Shown here in pieces: positions 46,443-58,754 of a stretch of 64,000 nucleotides of DNA. Made by a program: the position numbers and the translations under genes. This DNA comes from Amaurobius ferox (taxonomy: Eukaryota; Arthropoda; Arachnida; Araneae; Amaurobiidae), in the NCBI GenBank assembly GCA_951213105.1, contig OX578144.1:84023015-84087014 (forward strand), written 5' to 3'. Position 1 is the first letter of the stretch; each line of letters opens with the position of its first letter. A model generated the notes under the pieces. The model had not been told where the DNA came from. It searched no databases and saw only the letters and a list, made by a program, of their open reading frames with translations.

Positions 46443-48207
46443 TCTGATGTAGGCAGCACATGACTTTCTCTGCAGACTCATATTCACGTTCTCGTTATTT
46501 CTTCAATAAAGCATTATATTGAGTTTAATTGAACAAAATAACACCCATAATTATATAAAATGACACTGAATTTGCACTTTTAATTCAATTTTCGTTTTCA
46601 TTTGGTAACTGGACTTATTTTCAAAGATGGCGTGGCGAATTTGCGAAAACACTAATCTATCTTGAGAACGGCTAGTCAGTGTAGTGGGGTTGGTGTTATT
46701 CTTTTCATTGTTAAACATTGCGTATAACACAAGCTTTTAGTGGATATATTTGAGCATACGTAGATTTTACTTTCCTTGCAATACGTGGTAATGTATAGGG
46801 AAAGTATTGGAATCATGTCGAAAATCGTAACTCGAGTTTTCGACGGATCTATACGTTTCGAGACCTCTAGAATACAAAAAACTATTCGTTCGAAAAAACT
46901 ATCGTGACGTCTGTGTGTGTGTCTGTCTGTCTCTCTGTCTGCCTGTCTGTGTGTCTGTGCAATGTATGTATCCACTCTAACTCAAAAACTAATGGACCGA
47001 ATTTCATAAAATTTGGTAGGTAAATCACTTGACCGTGACCTTGGTGCTGATTAGTTTTTGGTACGATTCCTAAAAACAGAACCCGCCTTTTTTCGCGAAA
47101 TGGCCCCATAAAAATTTCATTTATCCGCTCTAGCTAAAATCCTAATTGACCAAATTTCGCAAAATTTGGTAGATAAGTTACTTGTTAGATACTCTGGTGC
47201 TGATTAGAATTTGGTATGATTCGGAAAAGAAGAACCCTCCTTTTTTACGAAATGGCCTGCAAAAATTTCATGTATCCACGCTAGCTAAAATACTAATTGA
47301 CCAAATTTTACAATATTTGGTAGATAAGTTACTTGTGGAGCACTCTGGTGCTGATTCCATTTTGGTGCGATTCGGAAAATAACAACCTGCCTTTTTTTAC
47401 GAAATGGCCCACAAAAAATCTAAAAAAAAAAAAAAAGACTACGTATGCTGAAATGTATCAATTAAATTCTTGTTTTATACGCAATTTTTGACGAGGAAAA
47501 GAATATAACACACTCCATTATACTTTAGGATTAACCGTTCTCAAGATATTTGAGATTTTATCGGAAAAATGTCCAATTACCAAATAGAAACAAAAATTGA
47601 ATTAATGCAAATTTAGTGTTATTTGATGCGATTAAACTCAATGAATTATTAAAGAAGTAAAGAAAATATGAATTTAAGTCTGCAGGGAAAGTCATGTGCT
47701 GCGCACATCAGATTTTTTATTTTATATTTTGACTATTTTTTCGGGCCATTTCGCAAAAAAAAGACAGGTTATTATTTTTTCCTAATCGTACCCATATCTA
47801 ATCAGCATCTGGATAACCTACATGTGACTTATCTACCAAATTTTGTAAAATTTTATCTATTAGTTTTTCAGCTAGAGTGGATACAGACAATTTTTGCGGG
47901 CCATTTCGCAAAAAACGCAGGTTCTTTTATCCCGAATAGAACCAAAAACTAATCAGCACCAGAGTTCTACACAAGTAACTTACATACCAACTTTTATGAA
48001 ATGCGGTCTATTAGTTTTTGAGTTAAAGTGAATACATATATTGCACAGTTAGACACACAGACACACACACAGACGTCAAGCTAAAAATAGTGTTTTCGTT
48101 TTCCAGAGGTCCCAAAAAGTGTAGATACATCGGAAACTCGAGTTGCGATTTTCGGCATGATTCCAATACTTTCCCTATATACATTACCATGTATTGCAGG
48201 GAAAGTA
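46443..48207 (+). mobile_element. Family C element, copy C4, interrupted by C5
   Basis: The head is at 46443 and the core runs to 46767. It resumes at 47713 and ends at the terminal palindrome (TATACATTACCATGTATTGC...AAAGTA) at 48207. The core reads continuously across the 945-bp insertion at the block GAGCATACGTAGATTTT. Confidence 0.8.
46768..47712 (-). mobile_element. Family C element, copy C5, nested inverted in C4
   Basis: The terminus TACTTTCCTTGCAATACGTG is at left and the head GTCATGTGCTGCGCACATCAGA at right, with three core sub-repeats. It sits inside a T run of C4, opposite in orientation to C4. Confidence 0.85.
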
Positions 48208-48319
48208 AAAACATTTCAGATCGCGTTTCGTCTCTATACAAACAAGTACCTGAACGTCGTTTCGGCCTGAATAGATTACTGAATACTATGATATTTAAAT
48301 TTTAATCTAGATTATTCAT

Positions 48320-48529
48320 CTAGTATCTCAAATATATATTGACCTTTTTATTCGTTAAGATTTTGTGCGCCCCAACACGCTTAACATAAGCATCTACATT
48401 TATTAGAAAGCTTTGCTGAGTGGAGATAATCGTTTTACTAGGTTTGATAGTTAACTTCTCTCCGACACGCACATCGGTCAACTTACGTAACAGAACGGTG
48501 CATAAACTTAAAGAACAATAAACTTCCAT
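48320..48529 (-). other. Coding-looking 69-codon ORF, unrecognised
   Basis: ATG at 48529 opens MEVYCSLSLCTVLLRKL and continues ...VGEKLTIKPSKTIIS to a stop at 48320. Codon use looks more gene-like than in the repeats around it. No domain is recognised. It could be an exon, a relic or chance. Confidence 0.25.
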
Positions 48530-48565
48530 GGTAACTTGAAATGAAAATTCTGATATCAACAACAT

Positions 48566-50335
48566 ACGATTTCTCCATATTCACTGATGTGTTTACTATC
48601 TATACACTCATGTGTTTACTATTAATTTATTACCAAAGTCTAATAAATCAATCTGTAGAATCACTCACGTTCCATAAGAATGATATAGACATTGAATTAA
48701 AATCGCCTACTAAGTAATGAACCGAGTTTGTCGCTAAAGTATGGCGATAAATAAATTGTACTTATAGTGATCAGTATATATAGTATTAGTAGTTTGGGAG
48801 TCATTAATGATGCGCAAATAAAAATGTGTATTTAATTAAATTAAATTTAATTTTTTTATAATTTCTAAGTTGTAGATGCATTGTGATTAAGATAAACTAA
48901 CGTTTTCTTAAATTCTGGATGTTTACAGCTGTTTCCTTAAAATTTCTGAAAGGCAAAACGCTGTTAGCAAGGCAGAACGCTGTTGAAAGGCAAAACGCTG
49001 TTGAAGTAAAGAGAATTATTCTTCATAAAATATAATTCATTTTCAATTATCTGAAATTATTATGTATTTTTAAAAATTATAATTTGTACTTTATACAATT
49101 ATCTGCTTTCTGTAGGCCAGCTTATAGTTCTAGCTTTTTAGCGAGGGAGGGGTTTAACATTTGGGAGGTTTTAATACTATGTTTCTTCGAATACACCGTG
49201 AAGACTAGATGATTTCATCTTCTAGATATGCTTTATAATTGCAAAAATACTTTGAAACGTGTCATTTTAAGCAAGTAAAGCGTAACAATTTTCTTAAACA
49301 GACATATATGTATTCGCACAGTTATTTTAAAAATTGTAATAAATAAAGTATATTTAAATAATTCTATAAATCAGATTTTAAACAGGGTAGGCTCAGATTT
49401 TTAGCCTCTGTGGATGCCACGCCACTGATCGTTTAATTGGTGTAAATACGAGACGTAGGTTTGACTTGAACAAGGCGCTTATTAGGAGCATACTATCATG
49501 GTCTCTTTCGTGTAGGACACACTCACAATAGTAGAATTCACTTAGTATAATTACTATTTCTTTTGGATGGCCAAAATCTTCTTTCTTGGATTTTCAATGA
49601 CTTCTCAGCTTTTTCGACACAGGGAGTTTGCTATAAAGATCTCTGCCTTCTCGCCTGCAGAGAGATTTTCACTCTTACTACTTCTCACACGATTTGATTG
49701 GCTAGAGTGCATAGGACGGGCCACATCTGAATCCCCTAGTTGCTCAGCCTTTTGTCACGTTATATTTGAGTTTCATCATTTTTGTGGCATCTTGTGGTAC
49801 GTAATTTGCAGCCTGTGTCCTTAAATTTGAATATCTATCTCCTGCGTATTTCGACTTCTAAAAGTTTTGTCCTTTATTTCAGCCATACCTATTTTTATAA
49901 CTTAGGTCCTACTCATATTTCAGATCAGGGTGTAACTTCTGATCTGTACAACCTCTGCACTGCTTTTTATTTATGTATAAGATTCCTGTTCGACATAACT
50001 GTTTGTAAATCGGAACTGTTGTCATGAATCGTAGGATTCTGAGAAAATTCCAATTTCAATATTCTTAAGACCTTTATATCTAATTAGTACAGAAAATAGA
50101 CATGTAGTTATGAAATTTAAAAGGAAAAAAAAGAAAAGAAAAAAAAACTCGTCCAAGTTCTGAATTTGACAACCTTTCTCCGGCTGGCCTGGCGATGCTC
50201 TGTCCATTGAGTTATTGAGATTATTATATTTCCTACTACATTTGAAGTGTACCTTATAAAGAAGACCAGTGGGCACTCCTGAAAAATCAGGGAAATAGTT
50301 GCATGTGTTGTATCCATGGGGTTCTTATTATAAGA
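48566..50335. other. Intergenic stretch without recognised gene
   Basis: A short tandem of AAGGCAAAACGCTGTT units lies at 48950-49005. A minus-strand tRNA-like remnant at about 50140-50225 (AACTCAATGGACAGAGCATC, CAGCCGGAGAAAGG) looks like an old SINE. ORFs at 49567-50027 lack motifs. Confidence 0.4.
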
Positions 50336-51215
50336 GTCATTCCATGTGAAAACACCAATTTTAAGAAAAACTTGTTGCATCATAGTCATAGATATTTTTT
50401 TAATTTTTACCATGGATACACATGGTACCCCCAAATCTAAATTTGTAATATATATATCCCAATACTGACCAAAATACAGGCATTTGAAATATGGTAATTT
50501 TTACCAAATGGCGACCATCTTGAATTTTGCACCAATGTTTATAAATGTAATAACTTGAGAACTAATGGCTCAAATTAAAGAATTATGCTACCAATTTGAA
50601 GCTATTTATATCAAAAATATAAATGCTATATCAAAATAATAAAAAATGTATATTTTACCATTGTTATTACATGAAAATTGCAAAAATTGACTTCGGATTG
50701 ATAATCAACTTTACTCGGCAATAAAAATATAGCCCATAATATTTTTTTTAATTTGGTACAAACAGTAACTAATATGTGTGCTAAGTATAAAAAAATTAGG
50801 AAGGTAATATTTCTTATTACAGAGAAAATTATCTTTAAAATAGATATACATTTATTGAACATTTGACCTGCAATAATTTAATCATTTAAAAAAATATTTT
50901 TTTTTTAAACAAATAATGAGCAAAAACAAAACATCGGAATTTTTTACACGCTAACTGGTACGTGTGCTTTAAGTACAAAAAATTAGGATGGTAATATTTA
51001 ATTTAATAATTTAAAAAATAATGCTGTTATATGTATATGAAATCAGTGTAAAAATCTCTAGGGTGTTGAAACATTCTAATAAAAATATTTCGAAAAACCA
51101 AACAGTTATCGCTCTTATATTTTCTTTTCTTGGATCAAATTATGAAAAGAGTATTTTCTATTTTCAGTAAAGCTGAAGATACCAACATTTCCCTAGTGGC
51201 CACTGGCTCCTAAAT
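50336..51215 (+). repeat. Left arm of the inverted repeat (E)
   Basis: Matches in order with the right arm: ACC(A/G)TGGATACA, TTTACCAAATGGCG, TTGAGAACTAAT, GGAAGGTAATATTTCTTATTAC, ACATTTATTGAACATTTGAC and CCACTGGCTCCT. No coding frame is conserved between arms. Confidence 0.75.
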
Positions 51216-51345
51216 AATTTATGATACAGATGGCATGAAGCATGAGTTTAATATTCTGATAGTATTACAAAAAAATATGATGTGGGCAACACATGACTTT
51301 CCTTATATAATACAATGAATTTACTACTTTTACAGTACAAAAAAA

Positions 51346-52140
51346 TCTGATGTGGGCAGCACATGACTTTCCCTGCAGACTTATATCCACATTCTCTTTA
51401 TTTTAATTAAATTTATTTCACCTTTAATTCAATTTTCTTTCTCATTCGATAACCGGACTTATTTTCAAAGGTGGCGTAGAGAAAATACGAAAAACTAAAA
51501 TATCTCGAGAACGGCTAGTCCTTGTGTAATGGGGTTGGTCTTATTGTTTTCTTCGTTAAAAATTACGTATTAAACAAGCATTTCATGGATATATTTGAGC
51601 ATACGTAGTTTTTTATTTTAGATTTTGGCAATTTTTGCGGGCCATTTTGCAAAAAAAGGCAGGTTATTTTTTTCTGAATCGTACCAAAATCTATTCAGCA
51701 CCAGGGTGACCAATACGTGACTCATCTACCGAATTTTGTGAAATTTGGTCCATTAGTTTTTCAGCTACAGTGGATACAAGCTTTTGCGGGCTATTTCGCA
51801 AAAAAAGGCGGGTTCTTTTATTCCGAATCGTATCCAAAACTAATCAGCACTAGCCCCGCCCACAAGTGACTTACCTACCAAATTTTGTGAAATTCGGTCC
51901 ATTAGTTTTTTAGTTACAGTGGATACAAAATCTGCACAGACAGACAGACACACAGACAGACAGACAGACACACAGACAGACAGACAGACAGACAGACACA
52001 CGCACAGACGTCACGCTAAAAATGGTTTTTTCGTATTCTAGAGGTCTCGAAACGTGGAGATCCGTCGAAAACTCGAGTTGTGATTTTCGGCATGATTCCA
52101 ATACTTTCCCTATACATTACCATGTATTGCAGGGAAAGTA
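51346..52140 (+). mobile_element. Family C element, copy C6
   Basis: A complete 795-bp copy: head TCTGATGTGGGCAGC, two core sub-repeats, CAGA tract 51936-52008 and terminal palindrome ending AGGGAAAGTA. It is followed after AAA by C7 in the same orientation. Confidence 0.88.
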
Positions 52141-52143
52141 AAA

Positions 52144-52945
52144 TCTGATGTGGACAGCACATGACTTTCCCTGCAGACTTATATCCACGTTCTCTTTATT
52201 TTAATTAAATTTATTTCACTTTTATTCAATTTTCGTTCTCATTCGGTAACCGGGCTTATTTTGAAAGGTGGCGTAGGGAAAGTACGAAAAACTAAAATAT
52301 CTCGAGAACGGCTAGTCCTAGTGTAATGGGGTTGGTCTTATTCTTTTCGTCGTTAAACATTACGTATTAAACGGGCATTTAATGGATATATCTTAGTATA
52401 CCTAGTTCTTTAGTTTAGATTTTGAAGATTTTTGCGGGCCGTTTTGCAAAAAAAGGCAGGTTATTTTTTTCCGAATCGTACCAAAATCTAATCAGCATCA
52501 GAGTGACCTATACGTGACTCATCTACCGAATTTTGTGAAATTCGGTCCATTAGTTTTTCAGCTAGAGTGGATACAAGCTTTTGCGGGCCATTTCGCAAAA
52601 AAAGGCGGGTTCTTTTATTCCGAATCGTATCCAAAACTAATCAGCACTAGCCCCGCCCACAAGTGACTTACCTACCAAATTTTGTGAAATTCGGTCCATT
52701 AGTTTTTTAGTTACAGTGGATACAAAATCTGCACAGACAGACAGACACACAGACAGACACACAGACAGACAGACAGACACACACGCAGACAGACAGACAG
52801 ACACACGCACAGACGTCACGCTAAAAATGGTTTTTTCGTATTCTAGAGGTCTCGAAACGTGGAGATCCGTCGAAAACTCGAGTTGTGATTTTCGGCATGA
52901 TTCCAATACTTTCCCTATACATTACCATGTATTGCAGGGAAAGTA
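52144..52945 (+). mobile_element. Family C element, copy C7, head-to-tail with C6
   Basis: A complete 802-bp copy, very similar to C6 by eye, with head TCTGATGTGGACAGC and the same palindromic end. It sits directly after C6, separated by three A. Confidence 0.88.
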
Positions 52946-53677
52946 AAAAATAGTTAATCTTATAGAAGATACTTGTATTTTTCCCAAGATATTGATTTTT
53001 CGTCAATTAGTCGTCATTTTCATTGATTTAGTGTCATTTTTATCCGTTTGGCGAGATTTTCATAAATTTGACACGTTTAAAAAAGTCGCCAAGTTGGCGA
53101 CATTCTGCCAAAGTCGTCACCAAAATTAGTCGTCACCAAAATTTATCACCAAGCTTTATGGACGTAGAAATAAGTTATTCTTATAGCAGATAAATGACTA
53201 TTGTGACTCTTGGCGTTCAAATACAAAATTATTACTCAAAGTATCTTTTCTCATGAATGGAACGAGCTAGATCCACAAGAATGATGTCACCCAATTTATC
53301 GCATGGTGTTACATATGAAAAGTGAACATGTTTCTTGACAGTTAATATTTTTTTTTAATTTATGGGATTTTTTTGATAAATTTATTTGAAAAATGTGCAA
53401 TATCTCGAGAACGGTTCATGCTAGCGTTCTAAAGTTTATGTCAATCGTTTTCTAAGGAAAAATTACATAAGAAATGTCTATTTGTGCAACTCTATTAAAG
53501 GTTTTGATTTTTTTGATGATTTTTTCAAAATTTCACTCGAAAAATTCAGGGGGTTCTGAGCATTTGATTGCGTTTAAAAACAATAGGCTTCCAGTATTCA
53601 CGGATTGTAATTTTTGTACCAAATTTTATTCGAGTCACTCCATTCGTTCGTGAGATATCGTCTCCACAGACTCACTG

Positions 53678-53722
<45 letters not shown>

Positions 53723-54099
53723 TACATCACCTCAAATAGATACAGACATCACCTCAAAAATGTTTGATTCGTGATCAGCGATGCTTGAAACGTGTTCTCC
53801 CGTCAAAAACTCGAATTCGAATTTTCCACCAGATCACAATACTTTCCATATACATTATGTATGAAAGGAAAGTAATGAATAACTTTGCTGCCAACAGTTA
53901 CATATTCTGCTGGACGTAATGTGCAAAATTTAGATAGTCTTTTTGCTTCATTATGATTTTTTTTACATGCAGCATATAATTCCTTTAAATTATGCAAAAG
54001 CAATCTCATTTGTTTTAATACTTTCCCATTTTCACTTAGAATAGATATGAAATCTTTTTTGTCCTGGGTACATACGACTTATCATCATAATAAAAAAAA

Positions 54100-55017
54100 T
54101 CTGATGTAGGCAACACATGACTTTCCTTATATAATGCAATGAACTTACTACTTTTACAGTCAAAAAAATGTTATTCTTATAGTAGATACTTATATTCCTT
54201 CCAAGATATTTAATTTTCTTCAAATAGTTGTCATTTTCATTGATTTAGCGTCATTTTTATCAATTTGGCGAGATTTTTGTTAATTTAGCAACAATTAAAA
54301 ATGTCGCCAAGTTGGCGACATTCCGCTAAATTCGTCGCCAAAATATCGCCAAGCATTATGGACGGAGGAATAAGTTGCTTTTACAACAGATAAATGACTA
54401 TTGACGTTCAAATACAAAAGTATTACTCAAAGTATCTTTTTTCATGAATGGAGCGAGCTAGATCCACGAGAATGATGTCACCCAATTTATCGAATGTGTT
54501 ACATATGAAAAGTGAACATCTTTCTCAATAAGAAATATTTTTATTTTTTATTTTATATAACTTTATGATAATTTTTTTGAAAATTGTGCAAATATCTCGA
54601 GAACGGTTCATGTTAGCGTTTTAAAATTTATGCCAATCGTTTCCTAATGAAAAATTACATAAGAAATGTGTATTTGCGTAACTTTATTAGCGGTTTTGAT
54701 TTTTTGACGATTTTTTCAAAATTTCATTCGAAAATTTAGGGGGGTTCTGAACATTCGATTGCGTATAAAAGCAACAGGCTTCCAGTGTTTACGGATTGTG
54801 ATTTTTGTACCAAATTTTGTTCGAATCGGTCCATTCGTTCGTCAGTTATCGCCTCCACAGACTCACTGACACACACACACACACACAGACATCACTTCAA
54901 AAATGTTTGATTCGTGATCAGGGATGCTTGAAACGTGCTCTCCCGTCGAAAACTCGAATGCGAATTTTCGACCCCGTCACAATACTTTCCTTATACATTA
55001 TGTATATAAGGAATGTA
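54100..55017 (+). mobile_element. Family D element, copy D4, inserted in the pseudogene
   Basis: Head TCTGATGTAGGCAACACATG, core with GCCAAGTTGGCGACATTCCG, CA run 54868-54888, and palindrome TTTCCTTATACATTATGTATATAAGG near the end. It begins in the A run encoding (on minus) the FF of FFYYDD. Confidence 0.85.
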
Positions 55018-55021
55018 AAAA

Positions 55022-55797
55022 TCTGATGTGGGCAGCACATGACTTTCCTTATATAATGCAATGTCTTTACTACTTTTACAGTAAAAACAAAATAGGTTAT
55101 TCTTATAGTAGATACTTATATTTTTTCCAAGATATTGAATTTTCGTCAAATAGTCGTTATTTTCATTGATTTAGCGCCATTTTTATCCATTTGGTGAGAT
55201 TTTCTTTGATTTGGTAACATTTAAAATATTCGCCAAGTTGACGACATTCCGCCAAATTCGTCGCCAAAGTCACACCAAGCGTTATTGCCGGAGAAATATT
55301 GTATTCTTATAGCAGATAAATGACTATTGGCGTTCAAATACAAAATTATTACTCAAAGTATCTTTGTTCATGAATGGAACGAGCTAAGTCCACGAGAATG
55401 ATGTCACCCAATTTATCGCATGATATTACATACGAAAAGTGAACATGTTTCTCAATAGGAAATATTTTTTTTATTTTATGTAATTTTTTTTTTATAATTG
55501 TTTTGAAAAATGTACAATATCTCAAGAATGGTTCATGCTAGTGTTCTAAAATTTATGTTAATCGTTTTCTAATGAAAAATTACATAAGAAATGTCTATTT
55601 GTGTAACTTTATTAAAACTTTCGATTTTTTGATGATTTTTTCAAAATTTCACTCGGAAAATTTAGGGGGGTTCTGGACATTCGATTGCGTATAAAAGCAT
55701 TAGACTTCCAGTATTCACGGATTGTAATTTTTGTACCAAATTTTGTTTTGAATCGGTCCAATAGTTCGTCAGTTATCGTCTCCACAGACTCACTGAC

Positions 55798-55837
<40 letters not shown>

Positions 55838-55969
55838 AGACATCACCTTAAAAATGTTCGATTCGTGATCAGAGATGCTTGAAATGAGCTCTCCCGTCGA
55901 AAACTCGAATTGGAATTTTCAACCCCGTCACAATACTTTCCTTATACATTATTGTATAAAAGAAAAGTA
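55022..55969 (+). mobile_element. Family D element, copy D5, head-to-tail with D4
   Basis: It starts four A after D4, in the same orientation, with the same core blocks. The CA tract is at 55797-55832; the end CTTTCCTTATACATTATTG...AAAGTA is at 55969. Confidence 0.85.
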
Positions 55970-57348
55970 ACTAGTAGGTTTTTATGTAGTATCGGAACTT
56001 ATTTAACACTTTTCTCTCAGCGGGCATTGATAACATCCCTTCTGTTTCTTTTAATTTTCTTGCTCTTTTTTACTAAATACTCAGTAGTATTATAATATGT
56101 CCTTATTGGGCTGTCCATGAATCTGGGACTAATGTTAAAATTTGCACTTTTTCTTTAAATGATGTATCTAAAGCAGGCTTCTATATTTTTTCCATCATGG
56201 AGGAGCAATTTGAGCAAATATTGTCTTTTGAATTTTGTGGCTTATTAATACTTTCAATACCTAATACCGTAGCTCTTTTACTAGCAATAAAGCTACTTAA
56301 TTTCCTAACTAAGTCCACATAACTAAATTTCTTCTTTGAGCTAAATCTATTGACCTTTAATGGTGATAAATCCAAAAGTTTACAGCTTTTATTCAATAGT
56401 TCCATTATTGTTGTGGCTTCACTGTAATCTACATCATTTCATTGGTCCCTTCCATGTCAGCAGTAGGAATCCCTGACTCACTAATTGATGAATGCAAAGA
56501 AGAATAACATGAAGTTAAGAGTTTTTTTTTTCCTGGAATGAGTAATTCTTGATTTATCATAGAAAATATGAAGGGAGTTGTTTTTAGGGACTCAGCTCTG
56601 ACTTGGGTGGGGTGTTTATTAAATGGATCACAAGTTTTCTGTTTTAAACTGTACCATTTCAGATAGTCATCCTTGTGAACTTTGCAGATACTACCACTCA
56701 TATAAACTGTTTCATCTGTAATTACACTATGAAATGTTTTTAATGGTTCTAAATCATTTGAACATAATGTAAGTACAGGAATAAACTTAGTACTTAATGG
56801 CACATGGATTTTCTTGCATACAAAACATTCCATTTTTATTGCATGACAAGAACTAATCATGGAACATAAATAAAAGAAACAGTCATAGAAGCACAATTTA
56901 CTGATTTATTTGTTGAACATACTCAGCTGTGAATACTCAAAAGTGAGCTCTGAAAGGAATAAGCCAGTTAAAAATGTAATATTGCATCATACTTTGAATT
57001 CAACCTAACACAAAACATATGATACAGTACATGTAATCATTTCAGAAACTCTAACAACAGATATATGTTAATTTATATTACTTAATAACAGAATTGTGTC
57101 AGCATTAGAGTTGAAAATTTTGAGGATATAAGGCAGCTGATGTCTCATGTACACAAAAACAAAACGCATGTGTTTTCAAATGTTCCAGGGACAATATTGA
57201 TGCTGTAGTATCATTTTCTTCTCCAATAGCTTGTTTGTTTATGTTTAGGTACTTGTTTTAACTGGAAAGGAAATGTCTCCCAGAGTGTTTCCTTTGGAGC
57301 TGGTGGGATGATATTTTTATGTGATCGTCCTGCTGTAGTTCTGTGTTT

Positions 57349-57503
57349 AAGTTTTCAAATATAATAAATTAATGCAGTATTGTGATAAGTTTCAAAATAT
57401 TTCCGTGGAATGTATTGCATTTTAGACTTGTTTAAATAAAATTGCATTGAAGTTGGAAAGTGTTTCATAATCAATGCTTTAAACATGATTGATCTTTCTT
57501 GTT
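57349..57503 (-). mobile_element. Family A head fragment A9
   Basis: The first ~155 bp of family A on the minus strand: ACAAGAAAGATCAATCATG at the right end, then the core to TTGAAAACTT at the left, where similarity ends. Confidence 0.75.
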
Positions 57504-57685
57504 TAATTATAATGCTGTTCAGGAAAATGAGTGTCTTATATTATTATTTCTATTATCTAATTACAAATTATGTTTTGCGGAATATTAGCTATCTATATGC
57601 TGTAAAGTTTCAGCATTATGTGATAGTTGTCATTTATAACTGATGAGCCAAATATTACGGCACTGCCTCTTAAATGAAATTGGTT

Positions 57686-58558
57686 GAGGAGCCAGTGGCT
57701 ATTAGGGAAAAGGGGGTTTTTTCAGCTCTACTGAATACAGGAAATACCCTTTCTATAATTTGAACTAAGGAAATAGGAGTGATAATTTTGTGGTTTTTAG
57801 GAAAGTTTTTATTATAGATTATTTCAGCACCCTAGAGTTTTTTACATTGCTTTCATATACAGCATTGTCTTTTTTAGTTATTAAATTAAATATTACCATC
57901 TAATTTTTTTTTGTATTTAAAGCATACATATCAATTAGTATGTAAAAGATTCCTATGTTTTGTTTTTGCTCAATATTTATTTAAAAAAAAATTTTTTTTT
58001 TGAATGATTGATGTATTGCACGTCAAATGTTCAATAAATGTATATCTGTTTTAAAGCTAATTTTCTCTGTAATAAGAAATATTACCTTCCTAATCTTTTT
58101 TTGTACTTAACGTACACATATTAGTTAGTGTTTGTACAAAATTTTAGAAAAAAATATTATGGGCCATTTTTTATAGACCATTGAAGTTAACTATCAAATA
58201 GAAGGTGATTTTTGCCATTTTCATGCAGTAACAATATTAAACTATATTTTTTTATTGTTTGGATAATGTCACTTATATACTTTTGATATAAATAGCTTTA
58301 AATTGATACCAGAATTATTTAATTTAAGCTATTAGTTCTCAAGCTATTATATGCTTAAACATTAGTGCAAAATCCAAGCAGGCCGCCATTTGGTAAAAAT
58401 GATCATTTTTCAATTGCTGTATGTTGTTCATTATTGGGAAATATATATTACAAATTCAGATTTGGAGGTTTTATTATCATCTGTATCCACGGTAAAAATT
58501 TTAAAAAAAATCTGTAATTATGGGCCAACACTCATCGGGTGGCCCTATATGGAATAAC
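57686..58558 (-). repeat. Right arm of the inverted repeat (E)
   Basis: Reverse-complement partner of 50336-51215, with several small indels. The outermost bases on minus read GGGTTATTCCATATAGGG. Confidence 0.75.
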
Positions 58559-58754
58559 CCAATTCCCTCGTTATAATACCCATTAGAGTACCTTGTGAGT
58601 TGCATCCCAAGGGATGGCCAAAGAGTACTTACTAAATTAGAGCCATAGAAGTCGCTTTAAAAAATATTCATTTCTCCCAGGAAGCCCATTGACCACGAGA
58701 TTAATCTCCACCCAAGGGGAATTAGTCGCCACCTTAGGGAGACCCAGAATATAT

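Larger units (their letters stand above)
51276..53874 (+). mobile_element. Family D element, copy D3, split by C6-C7
   Basis: The head TATGATGTGGGCAAC at 51276 runs to about 51340. The D core resumes at 52946 (ATCTTATAGAAGATACTTG) and reaches the CA microsatellite (53677-53728) and palindrome CTTTCCATATACATTATG...AAAGGAAAGTA at 53874. The order of D is preserved across the insertion. Confidence 0.75.
53875..56833 (-). pseudogene. Broken transposon-type gene with N-terminal zinc-binding motif
   Basis: Read on the minus strand from ATG at 56833: MECFVCKK (CX2C), later SICKVHKDDY (CX2H), then a frameshift near 56428 and KLLDLSPLKVNRF, ATVLGIE, SFKEKVQILTLVPDSW and ARKLKETEGMLSMP, down to about 55972. 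After the D5-D4 insertion it resumes with FYYDD, KKDFISILSENGKVLKQM, NLKELYAACKK and LSKFCTLRPAEYVTVGS. The phrases LTLxPxSW...ARKLK...SKFCxLRP recall an uncharacterised protein family that is multi-copy in many invertebrates; I cannot name its transposase superfamily. At least two frameshifts, several stops and the insertions make it dead. The C-terminus is missing at D3. Confidence 0.65.
50336..58558 (-). mobile_element. Putative large DNA transposon with ~0.88-kb inverted repeats
   Basis: Bases 50336-51215 and the reverse complement of 57686-58558 match over their length, from (G/A)GTCATTCCAT / GGGTTATTCCAT at the outside to GCCACTGGCTCCT at the inside. They frame, symmetrically, the broken minus-strand gene at 53875-56833. 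Copies C6, C7, D3, D4, D5 and fragment A9 were inserted later. The unit was probably about 4 kb before those insertions. Arm divergence points to age. No target duplication could be fixed. The two arms could alternatively be independent copies of a dispersed repeat. Confidence 0.5.
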
